The position numbers were made by a program, and so were the translations under genes. Shown here in pieces: positions 35,905 through 44,118 of a DNA stretch of 64,000 bases (within the stretch, counting starts at the first letter, position 1; the number at the start of each line of letters is the position of its first letter). The DNA lies in NCBI RefSeq assembly GCF_014203095.1, contig NZ_JACHIG010000014.1:33591-97590 (forward strand). Reading direction: 5' to 3'. Source of the DNA: Prosthecobacter vanneervenii (GTDB lineage: Bacteria > Verrucomicrobiota > Verrucomicrobiia > Verrucomicrobiales > Verrucomicrobiaceae). Below the pieces are notes generated by a model. The model made no database searches and was not told where the DNA came from. It saw only the letters and a list, made by a program, of their open reading frames with translations.

Positions 35905-36684
35905 TCAGGGAGTGGAGGCAGGCGGGCGCGGCCGGGTGACGAGCAGGCTCTTGAGGATGAGTTGCGGGCTGGCTTTGTCTCCGGCGGTGAGGCGCAGTGT
36001 CTCGCCACGGAGGTCGGAGGTCAAGGCAAGGCTGCCGAGGCGGAGGATGCGGAAGGTCTGGGCGCTGGAGGTGCCGCGCTCGACTTCGAGGTCTTTTTCG
36101 ATGACCTGGCCGTTGCACTCGATGCGGAGCTTGAGCGGCTCCTTGAGGTCCGGGCAGGAGTAGTGGAGGAGGATGTCGTAGGTGCCTGCGGCGATAAACT
36201 CCATGCGCCAGGCGATCTCCCCGACAGTGGCGGTCTGCGAGTCTGCGGGCGGCTTTGGCACCACCTCCTGGGCCAGGGCCGGGGAGAGGGTGATAAGCGC
36301 CTGCTTCTGCTCCGGAGGCGGCGGCGCGGGCATCGGGGCAGGCATGGGCATGGTGCCCGCCTGGGCCTGCTGGGTGGCGATGAGATCAAGCACGCCGCCG
36401 GAATTGATGATCTGCTGCACGCGGGCGATCTCCGCTGTGTAGGCTTTTTTGTCCGTGGCTACGGCCGCCTGGCGCTGGAGCTCGAGGAGGTATTTGCCCA
36501 GCAGCGGGATGTGGCGTGTGCTCAGCTCCTTCTGGTAGATGCTCTCCATCTGCTGGAGGCGGGTGGCAGACTGAGGGGCTGCTGTCGTGGGAGGCGGGGG
36601 CGCAGCCGGAGCCGTGGGGGCAGGCTGCTGGGCTGAGGCACCGGTGGCCAGCAGGAGGGAGCAGAGGAAAGGAAGACGTCTCAT
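35905..36684 (-). CDS. Secreted protein with coil and carbohydrate-binding-like domain, paralogue 1
   Basis: This 259-residue protein has a signal peptide (MRRLPFLCSLLLATGASAQ), a Pro/Ala-rich spacer, a helical stretch (about 45-95, including YTAEIARVQQIINSGG) and a C-terminal beta-sandwich-like region (about 155-255) with AAGTYDILLHYSCPD and LRLGSLALTSDLRGETLRL. The last part has the pattern of CBM6/CBM35-like modules, where GxYxIxLxY is a recurring strand. The same order is found in the two genes upstream, so the three appear to be diverged paralogues. It overlaps the upstream gene by 4 bp. Its role is unknown, probably binding of a periplasmic or extracellular polysaccharide. Confidence 0.65.
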   Translation of the reverse strand: MRRLPFLCSLLLATGASAQQPAPTAPAAPPPPTTAAPQSATRLQQMESIYQKELSTRHIPLLGKYLLELQRQAAVATDKKAYTAEIARVQQIINSGGVLDLIATQQAQAGTMPMPAPMPAPPPPEQKQALITLSPALAQEVVPKPPADSQTATVGEIAWRMEFIAAGTYDILLHYSCPDLKEPLKLRIECNGQVIEKDLEVERGTSSAQTFRILRLGSLALTSDLRGETLRLTAGDKASPQLILKSLLVTRPRPPASTP

Positions 36685-38183
36685 GGCTGCCTCCTTTCTG
36701 TGGCCTCTTCGGAGAGGGCCCAGGCACCGGGGGCGGGCTTGCGGTGTTTGGCGGCAGCCTCCAGAGAGCCGAGGGTGGAGAGAAAGGCGCGCTCCATGGC
36801 ATTGTGCTGCTTTTCACGCGGAGGCGGCATCACGGAGGCCAGGCCATGATTGACCAGCACATTCTGGTAGAGCCCCACATTTGGCAGGAAGAGCAGTGCG
36901 GCGAGGGTGCCGTCCTTGTCGCGGTCCGGACGAATGAGCAGGCGCAGAGGCTTGTCCCGCAGATAGGTGGCGGTGAAGTCGCGCGCGGTGCGGCCCACAG
37001 CCACGACGTCCTCGTCCTCAATGCTGAAGTATTTGGCAAAGCGCTTCACGTCGGAGTCGTCTTCCTCCACCGGGGGGCAGTCGATCCAGAGCAGGCGCAC
37101 GAGGAGGGTGCGGCCTTCGTGGGTGATCTTGAAGCGTGCGCCGGAGAGGGGCTCCTCATCGGCCAGGCGTGCGTCGCTGATGTCCTCAAAGCCGCTGAAG
37201 ACATCGCCATTGCTGCTGATGGCATGCATGCCGGACTTGCCTTTTTTGGGGTCGTCCAGCCGCTGGATGCGGCGGATCTCGGCGTCGATCTGGTCTTTCA
37301 GCGCGGGGCGTGTGACCGCGAGGTCGTGCAATGCATCGAGATAGCCGGAGGAGGCGGCCTTGCGGGCGGTCTCGATGGCGCTCTTGAGGGTGGCCGTGGC
37401 CTGCTGCATGGCGGCGGTGGAGGTGGTGGTCTCGGTGACAGAGGCCGGGGCGGCAGCGGCGGTGGTGTCGGTGACAGGGACGAGGCGGAGATTGCGAATG
37501 CGGATGATGTTGGCGGGGTAGCCGTCCGTGGCGGTGAAGCGGAGGGTGACGGGGTTGCGCGTGAAGTTCATGGGGCCTACGCGCACGGTGGAGAAGGTGG
37601 TCTCGTCCGTGCTGCGCTTGATCTCAAAGGCACGGTGGTTTTCTTGTGAGTTGCCGAGCAGGGTGACCTCATCAAAGGCGAACATGGCGCTCTGCTGAGG
37701 CTGAAACTTGGGCGAGGCGTAGATGCTGCCCGCCACGGGGGCATCGCTCATGTTGGCATCAAATTCGAGATGATAGCTGCCGGGCGTGAGGCGGAAGTTC
37801 TGCCACTCAGCACCGCTGCCATTGGAGCGCCAGCCACTGAGGGTTTCCCCGGAGGCCTGGGCGGAGCCCATCATGCGCGCCTGAGTGAGCGGCAGGGTGG
37901 TGGCCAGGCTGGAGGCTGTGCCGGAGTAGAGGGCCTGGAGCTGCTCGCGGCGCTGGCGGATGGCGCGTGCCTCCTCGTAGTCTCCTGCGGTGGCGACTTC
38001 GGTTTCCGCCTTGGCGAGGGCGCGCTCATACTGCTGGGTGAGGAGCTGGGAGTCCGCCATGATCTGGCGGAGGAAGGTGGAGCGCGCGGTGGTGAGCGCC
38101 GGGGGCTCCGCCGCAGGAGCCTGCGCCCGCAGGGCCGTGGCGGCCTGCAGCAGCAGGAGGAGGGCTGAGAGGCGGAGGATCAT
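36681..38183 (-). CDS. Secreted coil, carbohydrate-binding-like and SNase-like fusion protein, paralogue 2
   Basis: This 500-residue protein has a signal peptide (first 20 residues), a helical segment with GDYEEARAIRQRREQLQAL (about 67-85, UVR-motif-like), a beta-sandwich region (about 115-255, with GSYHLEFDANMSD) and a C-terminal domain resembling staphylococcal nuclease: LLVRLLWIDCPPVEED, AVGRTARDFTATYL and DKDGTLAALLFLPNVGLYQN, then VNHGLA. In active SNases the last motif contains a catalytic Arg within a GRTLA-like stretch; here it reads DGTLA, so nuclease activity is doubtful. It overlaps both neighbours by 4 bp and is the centre of a translationally coupled operon. Confidence 0.68.
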   Translation of the reverse strand: MILRLSALLLLLQAATALRAQAPAAEPPALTTARSTFLRQIMADSQLLTQQYERALAKAETEVATAGDYEEARAIRQRREQLQALYSGTASSLATTLPLTQARMMGSAQASGETLSGWRSNGSGAEWQNFRLTPGSYHLEFDANMSDAPVAGSIYASPKFQPQQSAMFAFDEVTLLGNSQENHRAFEIKRSTDETTFSTVRVGPMNFTRNPVTLRFTATDGYPANIIRIRNLRLVPVTDTTAAAAPASVTETTTSTAAMQQATATLKSAIETARKAASSGYLDALHDLAVTRPALKDQIDAEIRRIQRLDDPKKGKSGMHAISSNGDVFSGFEDISDARLADEEPLSGARFKITHEGRTLLVRLLWIDCPPVEEDDSDVKRFAKYFSIEDEDVVAVGRTARDFTATYLRDKPLRLLIRPDRDKDGTLAALLFLPNVGLYQNVLVNHGLASVMPPPREKQHNAMERAFLSTLGSLEAAAKHRKPAPGAWALSEEATERRQP

Positions 38184-38929
38184 CGGGAGGCAGGCACGAG
38201 TTCCACGGCAAGGAGCTGCATGAGATTGTCCGAGACGAGCGCGTCAGCGGAGAGGGTGAGAGTGCTGGCACCATCGCTGACTTTGAGCGTGCCGGCGCTG
38301 CGCTCCTCGGGGCCTTTGATGGTGGTTTCGATGCTGGTGGTGAGGGTGTAGCGGGCTTCCTTGATGAGGAGCCTGCCGCCTTCCGCCGCACGGCAGCGGT
38401 AGCGCAGCAGCACCTCGTAGCCGCCGGGGGGCAGGGAGGGAAGCTTCCAGGAGGCGGAGGCACCGACCTGGGACCAGCCGGTGATGGCGCCGCCCTCCAG
38501 CCTCACGCCGCTGAGGGTGGCGTTTTCGAGGGGGAACTTGATGCGGTCTGGGAGCAGCGAGGTCTTGAGCGCCTGCTCGCGGGTCTGCAGGAGGAGGAGC
38601 TCCTTGTCGAGGCGGGAGAGCTCATTCTGCAGGCGCTTGCGCTCATCGCGCGCGGTGATAGCGGCATCGTAGTCACGCTCTGTGGCGAACTGCTTTTCCA
38701 GGGTGGCGAGGGTGGTGATCTGCGCTTTGAGAGGGGCGAGGCTGGCCTCGATGAGATCACGCTCGTAGCCCAGTCGCATGAGAGCGATCTCGGAGCTGGC
38801 TCCGGGGTCGTCGGTGCGCTTTTCCGCAGCCAGGGCTGACAGGGCAAACCCCGCGCCAGCAAGTGTGAGTGCGAGAACGAAACCGGGTTTCAAATGGACG
38901 AAAGCAGAAGGTGAAACAAACGCCGCCAT
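38180..38929 (-). CDS. Secreted protein with UVR-like coil and carbohydrate-binding-like domain, paralogue 3
   Basis: From the ATG at 38929 the protein has 249 residues: a signal peptide (hydrophobic to FALSALA), a long coiled coil (about 45-125) containing RDYDAAITARDERKRLQNEL, which resembles the UVR helical hairpin of UvrB and ClpC, and a beta-rich domain (about 150-245) with PGGYEVLLRYRCRA. It is the first gene of a four-gene minus-strand operon ending in the polysaccharide deacetylase. The start is moved 9 bases down from a TTG to the ATG. Function is unknown; an envelope polysaccharide role is inferred from its neighbours. Confidence 0.65.
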   Translation of the reverse strand: MAAFVSPSAFVHLKPGFVLALTLAGAGFALSALAAEKRTDDPGASSEIALMRLGYERDLIEASLAPLKAQITTLATLEKQFATERDYDAAITARDERKRLQNELSRLDKELLLLQTREQALKTSLLPDRIKFPLENATLSGVRLEGGAITGWSQVGASASWKLPSLPPGGYEVLLRYRCRAAEGGRLLIKEARYTLTTSIETTIKGPEERSAGTLKVSDGASTLTLSADALVSDNLMQLLAVELVPASR

Positions 38930-39286
38930 GCTACCCAAAGCCCACCGTGAAACAAGCTAGAACTCAGAGGGGTTTTATGTCTGAGTGCGGCGTTGCTGAT
39001 GGGAGCCTGATCAGGAGGGGATTATGGCAGGCAGATGAGAGGCTAAAGATTCTTTTAAAAGAGGGTTTGGCGTGATTGTCTTAGGATGGCTGGTAGCTGA
39101 AAACAGGGCAGGCACTGTGCTAAAATGCGCCGCTGGCTTGTAAGTCTAACCTCCACAGTGGACTCAGGTGTCCCGTGGGTGGGACAATTTGTAGCCACAA
39201 GTGAAAATAGCTGAGGATTCGGCATTGCAGCGCGTACGTTTTGTGTCAAGAAGGCCATCCCCCTTTCCCCCAAAAAAAAACCATTG
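38930..39286. other. Intergenic region between divergent genes, no gene seen
   Basis: This stretch separates the divergent paralogue 3 and NlpC-like genes and must hold both promoters. I see two short hairpins (ACTCAGA / TCTGAGT at 38962-38986 and TGTCCC / GGGACA near 39170-39186) and an unusual run of C followed by nine A close before the ATG at 39287. No convincing coding frame or promoter pair can be assigned. Confidence 0.5.
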
Positions 39287-40540
39287 ATGCAGACAACGGA
39301 CGCCCATCCGAACCTCACCCCACGTCCCTATCGCAAAATCCTCTCCCGAATCGGTTTCCTCACCGCAGGCCTGCTGCTGGGTGCGGGGCTGATGAGGTGG
39401 TATGATGCTGCCGATACGGAGGAGCACCAAGTGCTGGCCGCTTACGGACAGCAGCACCGCTCCGGCCCCTGGGGGGAGATTTATTCCACGCCATTCTCCA
39501 TCTCCGCGCCCGAGGAGCTGCTGCCTCTGCGCAAGCTGGAGGAAAGCGGCACGCGGTGGCTGTTTCCCAATATGCACTACAGCGAGGTGGAGCGGCTGCT
39601 GGAAGCCACCGGCCTGCCCAGGAGCCTGGTGGCTGAGCTGACGGAGCCGGGCGTGCTGGAGCAGACCCCCTCAGGCATGGAGATGAAGCCCTCCGCCAAG
39701 ACGCTGATGGCGCTGCCTGCCGGGCCGCGCAAAAAGCTCTATCAGGCGGTGCTGGAGCATCCCATGAACCGCGGGCAGATTATTTTCATTCACAAGGACA
39801 CACTGGGAGACCGCTTTGGCCGCACCCATGGCGGCGAGCACACGCTGATGCTTTTCAAGCAGCTGTGCTGCGAGCACGGGGACTACCTGGTCTTCAGCGG
39901 TCTGTCGGCCGTGCTGGAGCAGCTGCCCACCTATGAGGAAAAGCGTGACTTCATGCGCGGGCTGACCAGCCAGCGCACGCTGACGCTGAGGGTGCACATC
40001 AAACCCGGGGAAGACACCTCAGACCTGGCCAACTACTGGGGCAAGGGCATGAAGGGCACGGATGTGCGCACGATCTTTGAATCGATCGCCGCCACACCCA
40101 CGGGGGGCATGCTGGGAGTCATCAACATGCTGCCGCCGCTGCCGTCTTCGCAGATGTTTCTCTACCCCATGCCGGACAATCCGCTGAACGGCCCCGCACC
40201 GATCCGCGACTGCCACTGGACTTCATTTAACTTCTTCAATGACGTGGCGGAGCCGGAGCTGGGAAATCAGGATTTCTACATGCAGAAGCTGAAGGAAGAG
40301 TACATCCCGGCGGCGGGGGATCCGCGCTACGGGGACATCGCCCTCTTCACCAAGCCCTCAGGGGCCATCGTTCATTCCGCCGTGTACATTGCCGACGATA
40401 TCTTCTACACCAAGAACGGCGCCACCTTCACCTACCCCTGGATGCTGGAGACGCTGCCAGACCTGATCAAGCAGTACTCGTTTCAGGTGGAGCCGGGAGA
40501 AAAACTGGTTGTGAGCTACTTCCGGAACAAGAACATGTAG
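39287..40540 (+). CDS. Membrane-anchored protein with an NlpC/P60-like C-terminal domain
   Basis: From the ATG at 39287 the protein has 417 residues with one N-terminal membrane helix (about 21-38). No family is obvious for the first 290 residues. The C-terminal part has RDCHWTSFNFF (Cys309), then YGDIALFTKPSGAIVHSAVY with His363 and an aspartate-rich turn, the order seen in NlpC/P60 and CHAP cysteine peptidases that cut cell-wall peptides. The assignment is inferred from the Cys/His spacing and the GDI-x3-F strand. A conserved 78-residue protein follows 4 bp after the stop codon. Expected location is the periplasm, tethered to the inner membrane. Confidence 0.6.
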   Translation: MQTTDAHPNLTPRPYRKILSRIGFLTAGLLLGAGLMRWYDAADTEEHQVLAAYGQQHRSGPWGEIYSTPFSISAPEELLPLRKLEESGTRWLFPNMHYSEVERLLEATGLPRSLVAELTEPGVLEQTPSGMEMKPSAKTLMALPAGPRKKLYQAVLEHPMNRGQIIFIHKDTLGDRFGRTHGGEHTLMLFKQLCCEHGDYLVFSGLSAVLEQLPTYEEKRDFMRGLTSQRTLTLRVHIKPGEDTSDLANYWGKGMKGTDVRTIFESIAATPTGGMLGVINMLPPLPSSQMFLYPMPDNPLNGPAPIRDCHWTSFNFFNDVAEPELGNQDFYMQKLKEEYIPAAGDPRYGDIALFTKPSGAIVHSAVYIADDIFYTKNGATFTYPWMLETLPDLIKQYSFQVEPGEKLVVSYFRNKNM

Positions 40541-40544
40541 CCGC

Positions 40545-40781
40545 ATGGCGGACTATGAAGAACTGCGCAGCCTGCTGCGCCAAAGGCTGGAGATCATTGC
40601 GGATCATGCGTTTCGTGACCGCGATGCGGCGGCGCATCTTGAGGCGCTGAAGCAGGTGTCGGAGGGCATCATGGCCCAGCACCAGCGGCTGCGGGCGCAA
40701 CTGCCGCCACGGCTGAATCATTTCCTGACGCAGGCGAGTTTTTCGAAGGCGCTGGAATATCTGGATAGCTCGGAGGCTTGA
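40545..40781 (+). CDS. Small helical protein of unknown function
   Basis: This 78-residue protein is acidic and almost wholly helical, with charged heptad-like stretches (YEELRSLLRQRLEIIADHAF and EALKQVSEGIMAQHQRLRAQ). It starts 4 bp after the NlpC-like gene and was probably made from the same transcript. No signal peptide or known motif is seen. The length and the HAFRDRDAAAHLEALK stretch suggest a conserved lineage-specific family, but I cannot name it. Confidence 0.6.
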   Translation: MADYEELRSLLRQRLEIIADHAFRDRDAAAHLEALKQVSEGIMAQHQRLRAQLPPRLNHFLTQASFSKALEYLDSSEA

Positions 40782-40806
40782 GCGCGTTCAAGTCGGGCAG
40801 CCAATC

Positions 40807-42408
40807 ATGAACCGACTACGCCTTTTCACCTCCCTGCTGTGCCTCTCCCTGGCATCCCTGGCCGCTGCGGCTGACAAGCCGAACATCATCTTCATCCTGT
40901 GCGATGATCTGGGCTACGGAGATGTGAAGTGCCTGAACCCCGAGGGCAAGATCGCCACGCCGAACTTTGACCGGCTGGCCAAGGAGGGCATGATCTTCAC
41001 GGATGCGCACTCCGGCTCCAGCGTGTGCACGCCCACGCGCTATGGCGTGATGACCGGGCGCTACGCCTGGCGCTCCAAGCTGCAGAGCGGCGTGCTGGGC
41101 GGCCTGAGCCCGCGCCTGATCGAGCAGGGAAGACTGACGACACCTGCGATGCTGAAGCAGCAGGGCTACTCGACGCACTGCGTGGGCAAGTGGCACCTGG
41201 GCATGGACTGGGTGCGCACCGGAGAGGTGGAGGAGCTGAGCATCGAGAAGGCGGAACACGTGAAGAATGTGGACTACACCAAGCCGATCACGAACGGGCC
41301 GACGAGCGTGGGCTTTGACACCTACTTTGGCATCAGCGCCTCGCTGGACATGGTGCCGTACTGCTTCATCGAAAACGATCACGTGACCGTGAACCCGACG
41401 GAGATGATGAAGCTGGCGATGAACAAGGGCGGCCCCGGGGGCTACACGCGCGAAGGGCCGGGGGCGCCGGGCTTCCGTGGCGAGGATGTGCTGCCCACCT
41501 TCACGCGCGAGGCGAAGAAAGTCATCGAGGCCAAGGCGAAAGCGAAGGCCCCCTTCTTCCTCTACCTTCCTCTCAATTCACCGCACACGCCCATCCTGCC
41601 GAGCGAGAAGTGGCAGGGGAAGAGCGGGATCAGCCTGTATGCGGACTTTGTGATGGAGACGGACGATGCGCTGGGCCAGATCATGCGCGTGACGGAGGAG
41701 ACGGGCATCGCCAAGGACACGCTGATCATCATCACCAGCGACAACGGCTGCTCTCCGAGCGCGGACTACCCCAAGCTGCTGGCGGCGGGGCACAACCCCA
41801 GCTACAACATGCGCGGACACAAGGCGGACATCTTTGACGGTGGCCACCGCGTGCCCTTCATCGTGCGCTGGCCTGCCAAGGTGAAGGCGGGACAGACCTC
41901 GTCGCAGCTCGTGTGCCTCACGGATTTCATGGCCACCGCTGCGGAAGTGGCAGGAGCCAAGCTGCCGGAGAATGCGGCAGAAGACAGCTTCAGCATCCTG
42001 CCGGCACTGCTGGGAGAATCCGGCAAGCCGGTGCGGCAGAGCGTGATCCATCATTCGATCAATGGCTCCTTTGCTTTGCGTGAAGGGGACTGGAAGCTGG
42101 AGCTCTGCGCAGGGTCAGGCGGCTGGAGCGATCCGCGCCCCGGCAGCCCCGGAGAGAAAGGTCTGCCAGACACACAGCTTTACAATCTGAGGGCGGACAT
42201 CGCTGAGAAGGACAACCTGCAGAGCAGCGAACCCGAGGTGGTAAGAAAGATGACGGCGGCGCTGGAGAAGATCGTGAGTGACGGTCGCAGCACGCCCGGA
42301 GCACCGCAGCAGAACGCGGTGCCCGTGGTGCTGAGGAAGCCCACACCGGCTGCGGCTGCGAAAGGGAAGGGCAAGGGAAAAGGTAAAGCCAAGGCAGCGG
42401 CGAATTGA
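40807..42408 (+). CDS. Secreted sulfatase (arylsulfatase type)
   Basis: This 533-residue protein has a signal peptide (cleavage near LAAAA-DKPN) and the type I sulfatase domain. PNIIFILCDDLGYGDVKCL holds the Asp33-Asp34 metal ligands, SSVCTPTRYGVMTGRYAW contains Cys74 in CxPxR, which must be turned into formylglycine, and THCVGKWHLG and ITSDNGCSP are further active-site motifs. The substrate is probably a sulfated polysaccharide. Activation needs an FGE or anSME enzyme, not identified in this window. The C-terminus is a Lys/Gly/Ala-rich tail (AAAKGKGKGKGKAKAAAN). The gene is followed by repeat family A and a ROK regulator. Confidence 0.93.
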   Translation: MNRLRLFTSLLCLSLASLAAAADKPNIIFILCDDLGYGDVKCLNPEGKIATPNFDRLAKEGMIFTDAHSGSSVCTPTRYGVMTGRYAWRSKLQSGVLGGLSPRLIEQGRLTTPAMLKQQGYSTHCVGKWHLGMDWVRTGEVEELSIEKAEHVKNVDYTKPITNGPTSVGFDTYFGISASLDMVPYCFIENDHVTVNPTEMMKLAMNKGGPGGYTREGPGAPGFRGEDVLPTFTREAKKVIEAKAKAKAPFFLYLPLNSPHTPILPSEKWQGKSGISLYADFVMETDDALGQIMRVTEETGIAKDTLIIITSDNGCSPSADYPKLLAAGHNPSYNMRGHKADIFDGGHRVPFIVRWPAKVKAGQTSSQLVCLTDFMATAAEVAGAKLPENAAEDSFSILPALLGESGKPVRQSVIHHSINGSFALREGDWKLELCAGSGGWSDPRPGSPGEKGLPDTQLYNLRADIAEKDNLQSSEPEVVRKMTAALEKIVSDGRSTPGAPQQNAVPVVLRKPTPAAAAKGKGKGKGKAKAAAN

Positions 42409-42454
42409 ATGGGGCTTACAGTCGTGCGGTGTGCTTTGTCGGCGTTGCACGGCT

Positions 42455-42580
42455 TGAAAGCACAAGCCGACGGAGGGGGATCATCTTGATCCCCGCACAT
42501 GCAGTGTGTTTGCGGAGGGATCGAGAGCCTTGGTCTTTGCGTGAGCGTGTGGGATCGGGACCACTCCTCCAGAGCGTTGG
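42455..42580 (-). repeat. Dispersed repeat family A, copy 1
   Basis: This intergenic copy matches those at 43988-44115 and 63289-63415 in the opposite orientation. It contains the hairpin GGGGATCATCTTGATCCCC at 42476-42494 and a GTGTGGGATCGGGAC stretch at about 42547-42561 where the second hairpin is degraded. It starts near GAAAGCACAAGCCGACGG. It lies just downstream of the sulfatase gene and may serve as its terminator. Confidence 0.8.
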
Positions 42581-42640
42581 CAGGAGAGAATGGGATTCGT
42601 TTTCAGCAGCGCGTGTCATAGGCTCACCGCTTACCAAGCG

Positions 42641-42670
42641 TCTGCAGTGATGAAATGCATGATCTGCAGA
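42641..42670 (+). promoter_or_regulatory. Candidate ROK operator
   Basis: TCTGCAG (42641-42647) and CTGCAGA (42664-42670) are inverted copies separated by 16 bp, 58 bp before the ROK start codon. ROK repressors often bind such sites near their own gene, but nothing else supports the call. Confidence 0.3.
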
Positions 42671-42728
42671 AGGAAATATAGACGTGTGGTGGTCATGGTG
42701 GCATGTCAGGTCTGTATCTGATCATTTC

Positions 42729-43838
42729 ATGCGCAATCCCGAGGACCAACGATATCTCATCGCCCAGACCGTGCTGCAGGTGCGCAGCCAGCACGCCACC
42801 TCCCGCCGCGCGCTTGCGGACGCCCTGCGCCTCTCGCCGACGACCGCCGGGCTGTATGTGGACCATTTGATAGCCTCCGGCTACCTGCATGAAAACGGGC
42901 TGGAGAAAGCGCCGATGGGCCGCCCGAAACGCCTGCTGACCACCAATGCGCAGGCGGGATGGTTTGCGGGGATCGAGTTCAATGCGGAGCGCATCCAGGC
43001 GGTGAGCGTGGATTTCTCCGGCCACAAGACCGCCAAGCGCATCGTCAGCCTGCCGGAGTCTGTGACACCGGCCAGGGTCGTCTCCGAGATCAAGAGCACG
43101 ATCAGTGAGCTGGCCCAAAATGCCACAGGACCGCTGCTGGGCATCGGCATCGGAGTGCCGGGCCTTGTTGATCCCGGCGCGGGCATGGCCCACGAGTACG
43201 CCTTCATTGAAGGCTGGAAGGATGTGCCGCTGGTGCAGATGCTGCAGGAGAAAGTGGGCGCCATCGTCACGATGGACAACAACCTGCGCGTCATCGCGCT
43301 GGCGGAGCGCTGGTTTGGCGGCGCGTCGGAGCTGGCAGACTACGTCATTCTCGGGCCACGCAGCGGGTTTGGCTGCGCCATTGTCATCGGCGGGCGGGTG
43401 ATCACCGGCTCCTCCTACGGAGCAGGCGAGGTGGGGCGCTGGCCCTGGGGCGAAGGCGGGGAGGTGCATGATGTGCTCTCCTCTCCGGCGGTGTGGAGAC
43501 GGCTGACAGGCAAAAGCAAACGCGCCAGCCTGCCCCCGGACCTGCATGCTGCGCTGGCGGCTCTGGCCGGACAGCGTGGCGAGGAGCGGGACGCCATCGT
43601 GAAGGACTATGCACGCGTGCTCTCCAGCATGCATCTGCTGCTGGACAGTCACACGTGGATCCTGCACGGGCCGCTGACGGCGCTGGGAGATGAGTTTTGC
43701 GCAGACATCGTGGCGGCGGCCTCGCGCATGGCACCGGCACTGCGGGGCAAGCGCATCCGCCTGCTGCGTTCGCAGCTGGGAGACAATGCCGGCGCGCTCG
43801 GTGCCGCGAGCCTGGCCATGGAAAAGTGGGCGCCGTGA
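42729..43838 (+). CDS. ROK family transcriptional regulator
   Basis: This 369-residue protein has an N-terminal winged helix-turn-helix (about 20-55, SRRALADALRLSPTTAGLYV) and a ROK sugar-kinase-like domain with LLGIGIGVPGLVDPGAG. ROK regulators of the NagC/Mlc type respond to a sugar or sugar phosphate. The usual zinc site, GExGH followed by CxCGxxGC, is missing: the stretch reads GEVGRWPWGEGGEVHD (about 233-248) with no cysteine and Arg for the His. Sugar sensing may differ from the classical form. The ATG at 42729 is chosen over an in-frame ATG at 42684. It is bracketed by inverted repeat A copies. Confidence 0.85.
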   Translation: MRNPEDQRYLIAQTVLQVRSQHATSRRALADALRLSPTTAGLYVDHLIASGYLHENGLEKAPMGRPKRLLTTNAQAGWFAGIEFNAERIQAVSVDFSGHKTAKRIVSLPESVTPARVVSEIKSTISELAQNATGPLLGIGIGVPGLVDPGAGMAHEYAFIEGWKDVPLVQMLQEKVGAIVTMDNNLRVIALAERWFGGASELADYVILGPRSGFGCAIVIGGRVITGSSYGAGEVGRWPWGEGGEVHDVLSSPAVWRRLTGKSKRASLPPDLHAALAALAGQRGEERDAIVKDYARVLSSMHLLLDSHTWILHGPLTALGDEFCADIVAAASRMAPALRGKRIRLLRSQLGDNAGALGAASLAMEKWAP

Positions 43839-43987
43839 TGGGGCGGCTCTGCGCAATGACTGCCGATGGGACGAGGCCTTGGGGTGCTTCGGAGGGTGGG
43901 GGCTTTGATGACTGCGGAGCGGTGGGCAATGGCGGTGCGTTGAGGGATCGGGACAATCCCTCTCCTCCAATCCATGTACGCGGCGAA

Positions 43988-44115
43988 GCTCTGGCGGAGT
44001 GGGATCGTCCCGATCCCACACGCTCCCGCATTGGCCAGCGTTTTCGATCCATCCGCGAACAGGCTGCATGTGCGGGGATCAAGATGATCCCCCTCCGTCG
44101 GCTCGTGCTTTCGTG
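43988..44115 (+). repeat. Dispersed repeat family A, copy 2
   Basis: This copy holds two hairpins: GTGGGATCGTCCCGATCCCAC (about 43999-44019) and GGGGATCAAGATGATCCCC (about 44074-44092), followed by CTCCGTCGGCTCGTGCTT. It is inverted relative to copy 1, so the two bracket the ROK gene. A further GGGATCGGGACAATCCC hairpin lies upstream near 43944-43960. No gene is seen in the whole 43839-44118 gap. Confidence 0.82.
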
Positions 44116-44118
44116 CTT

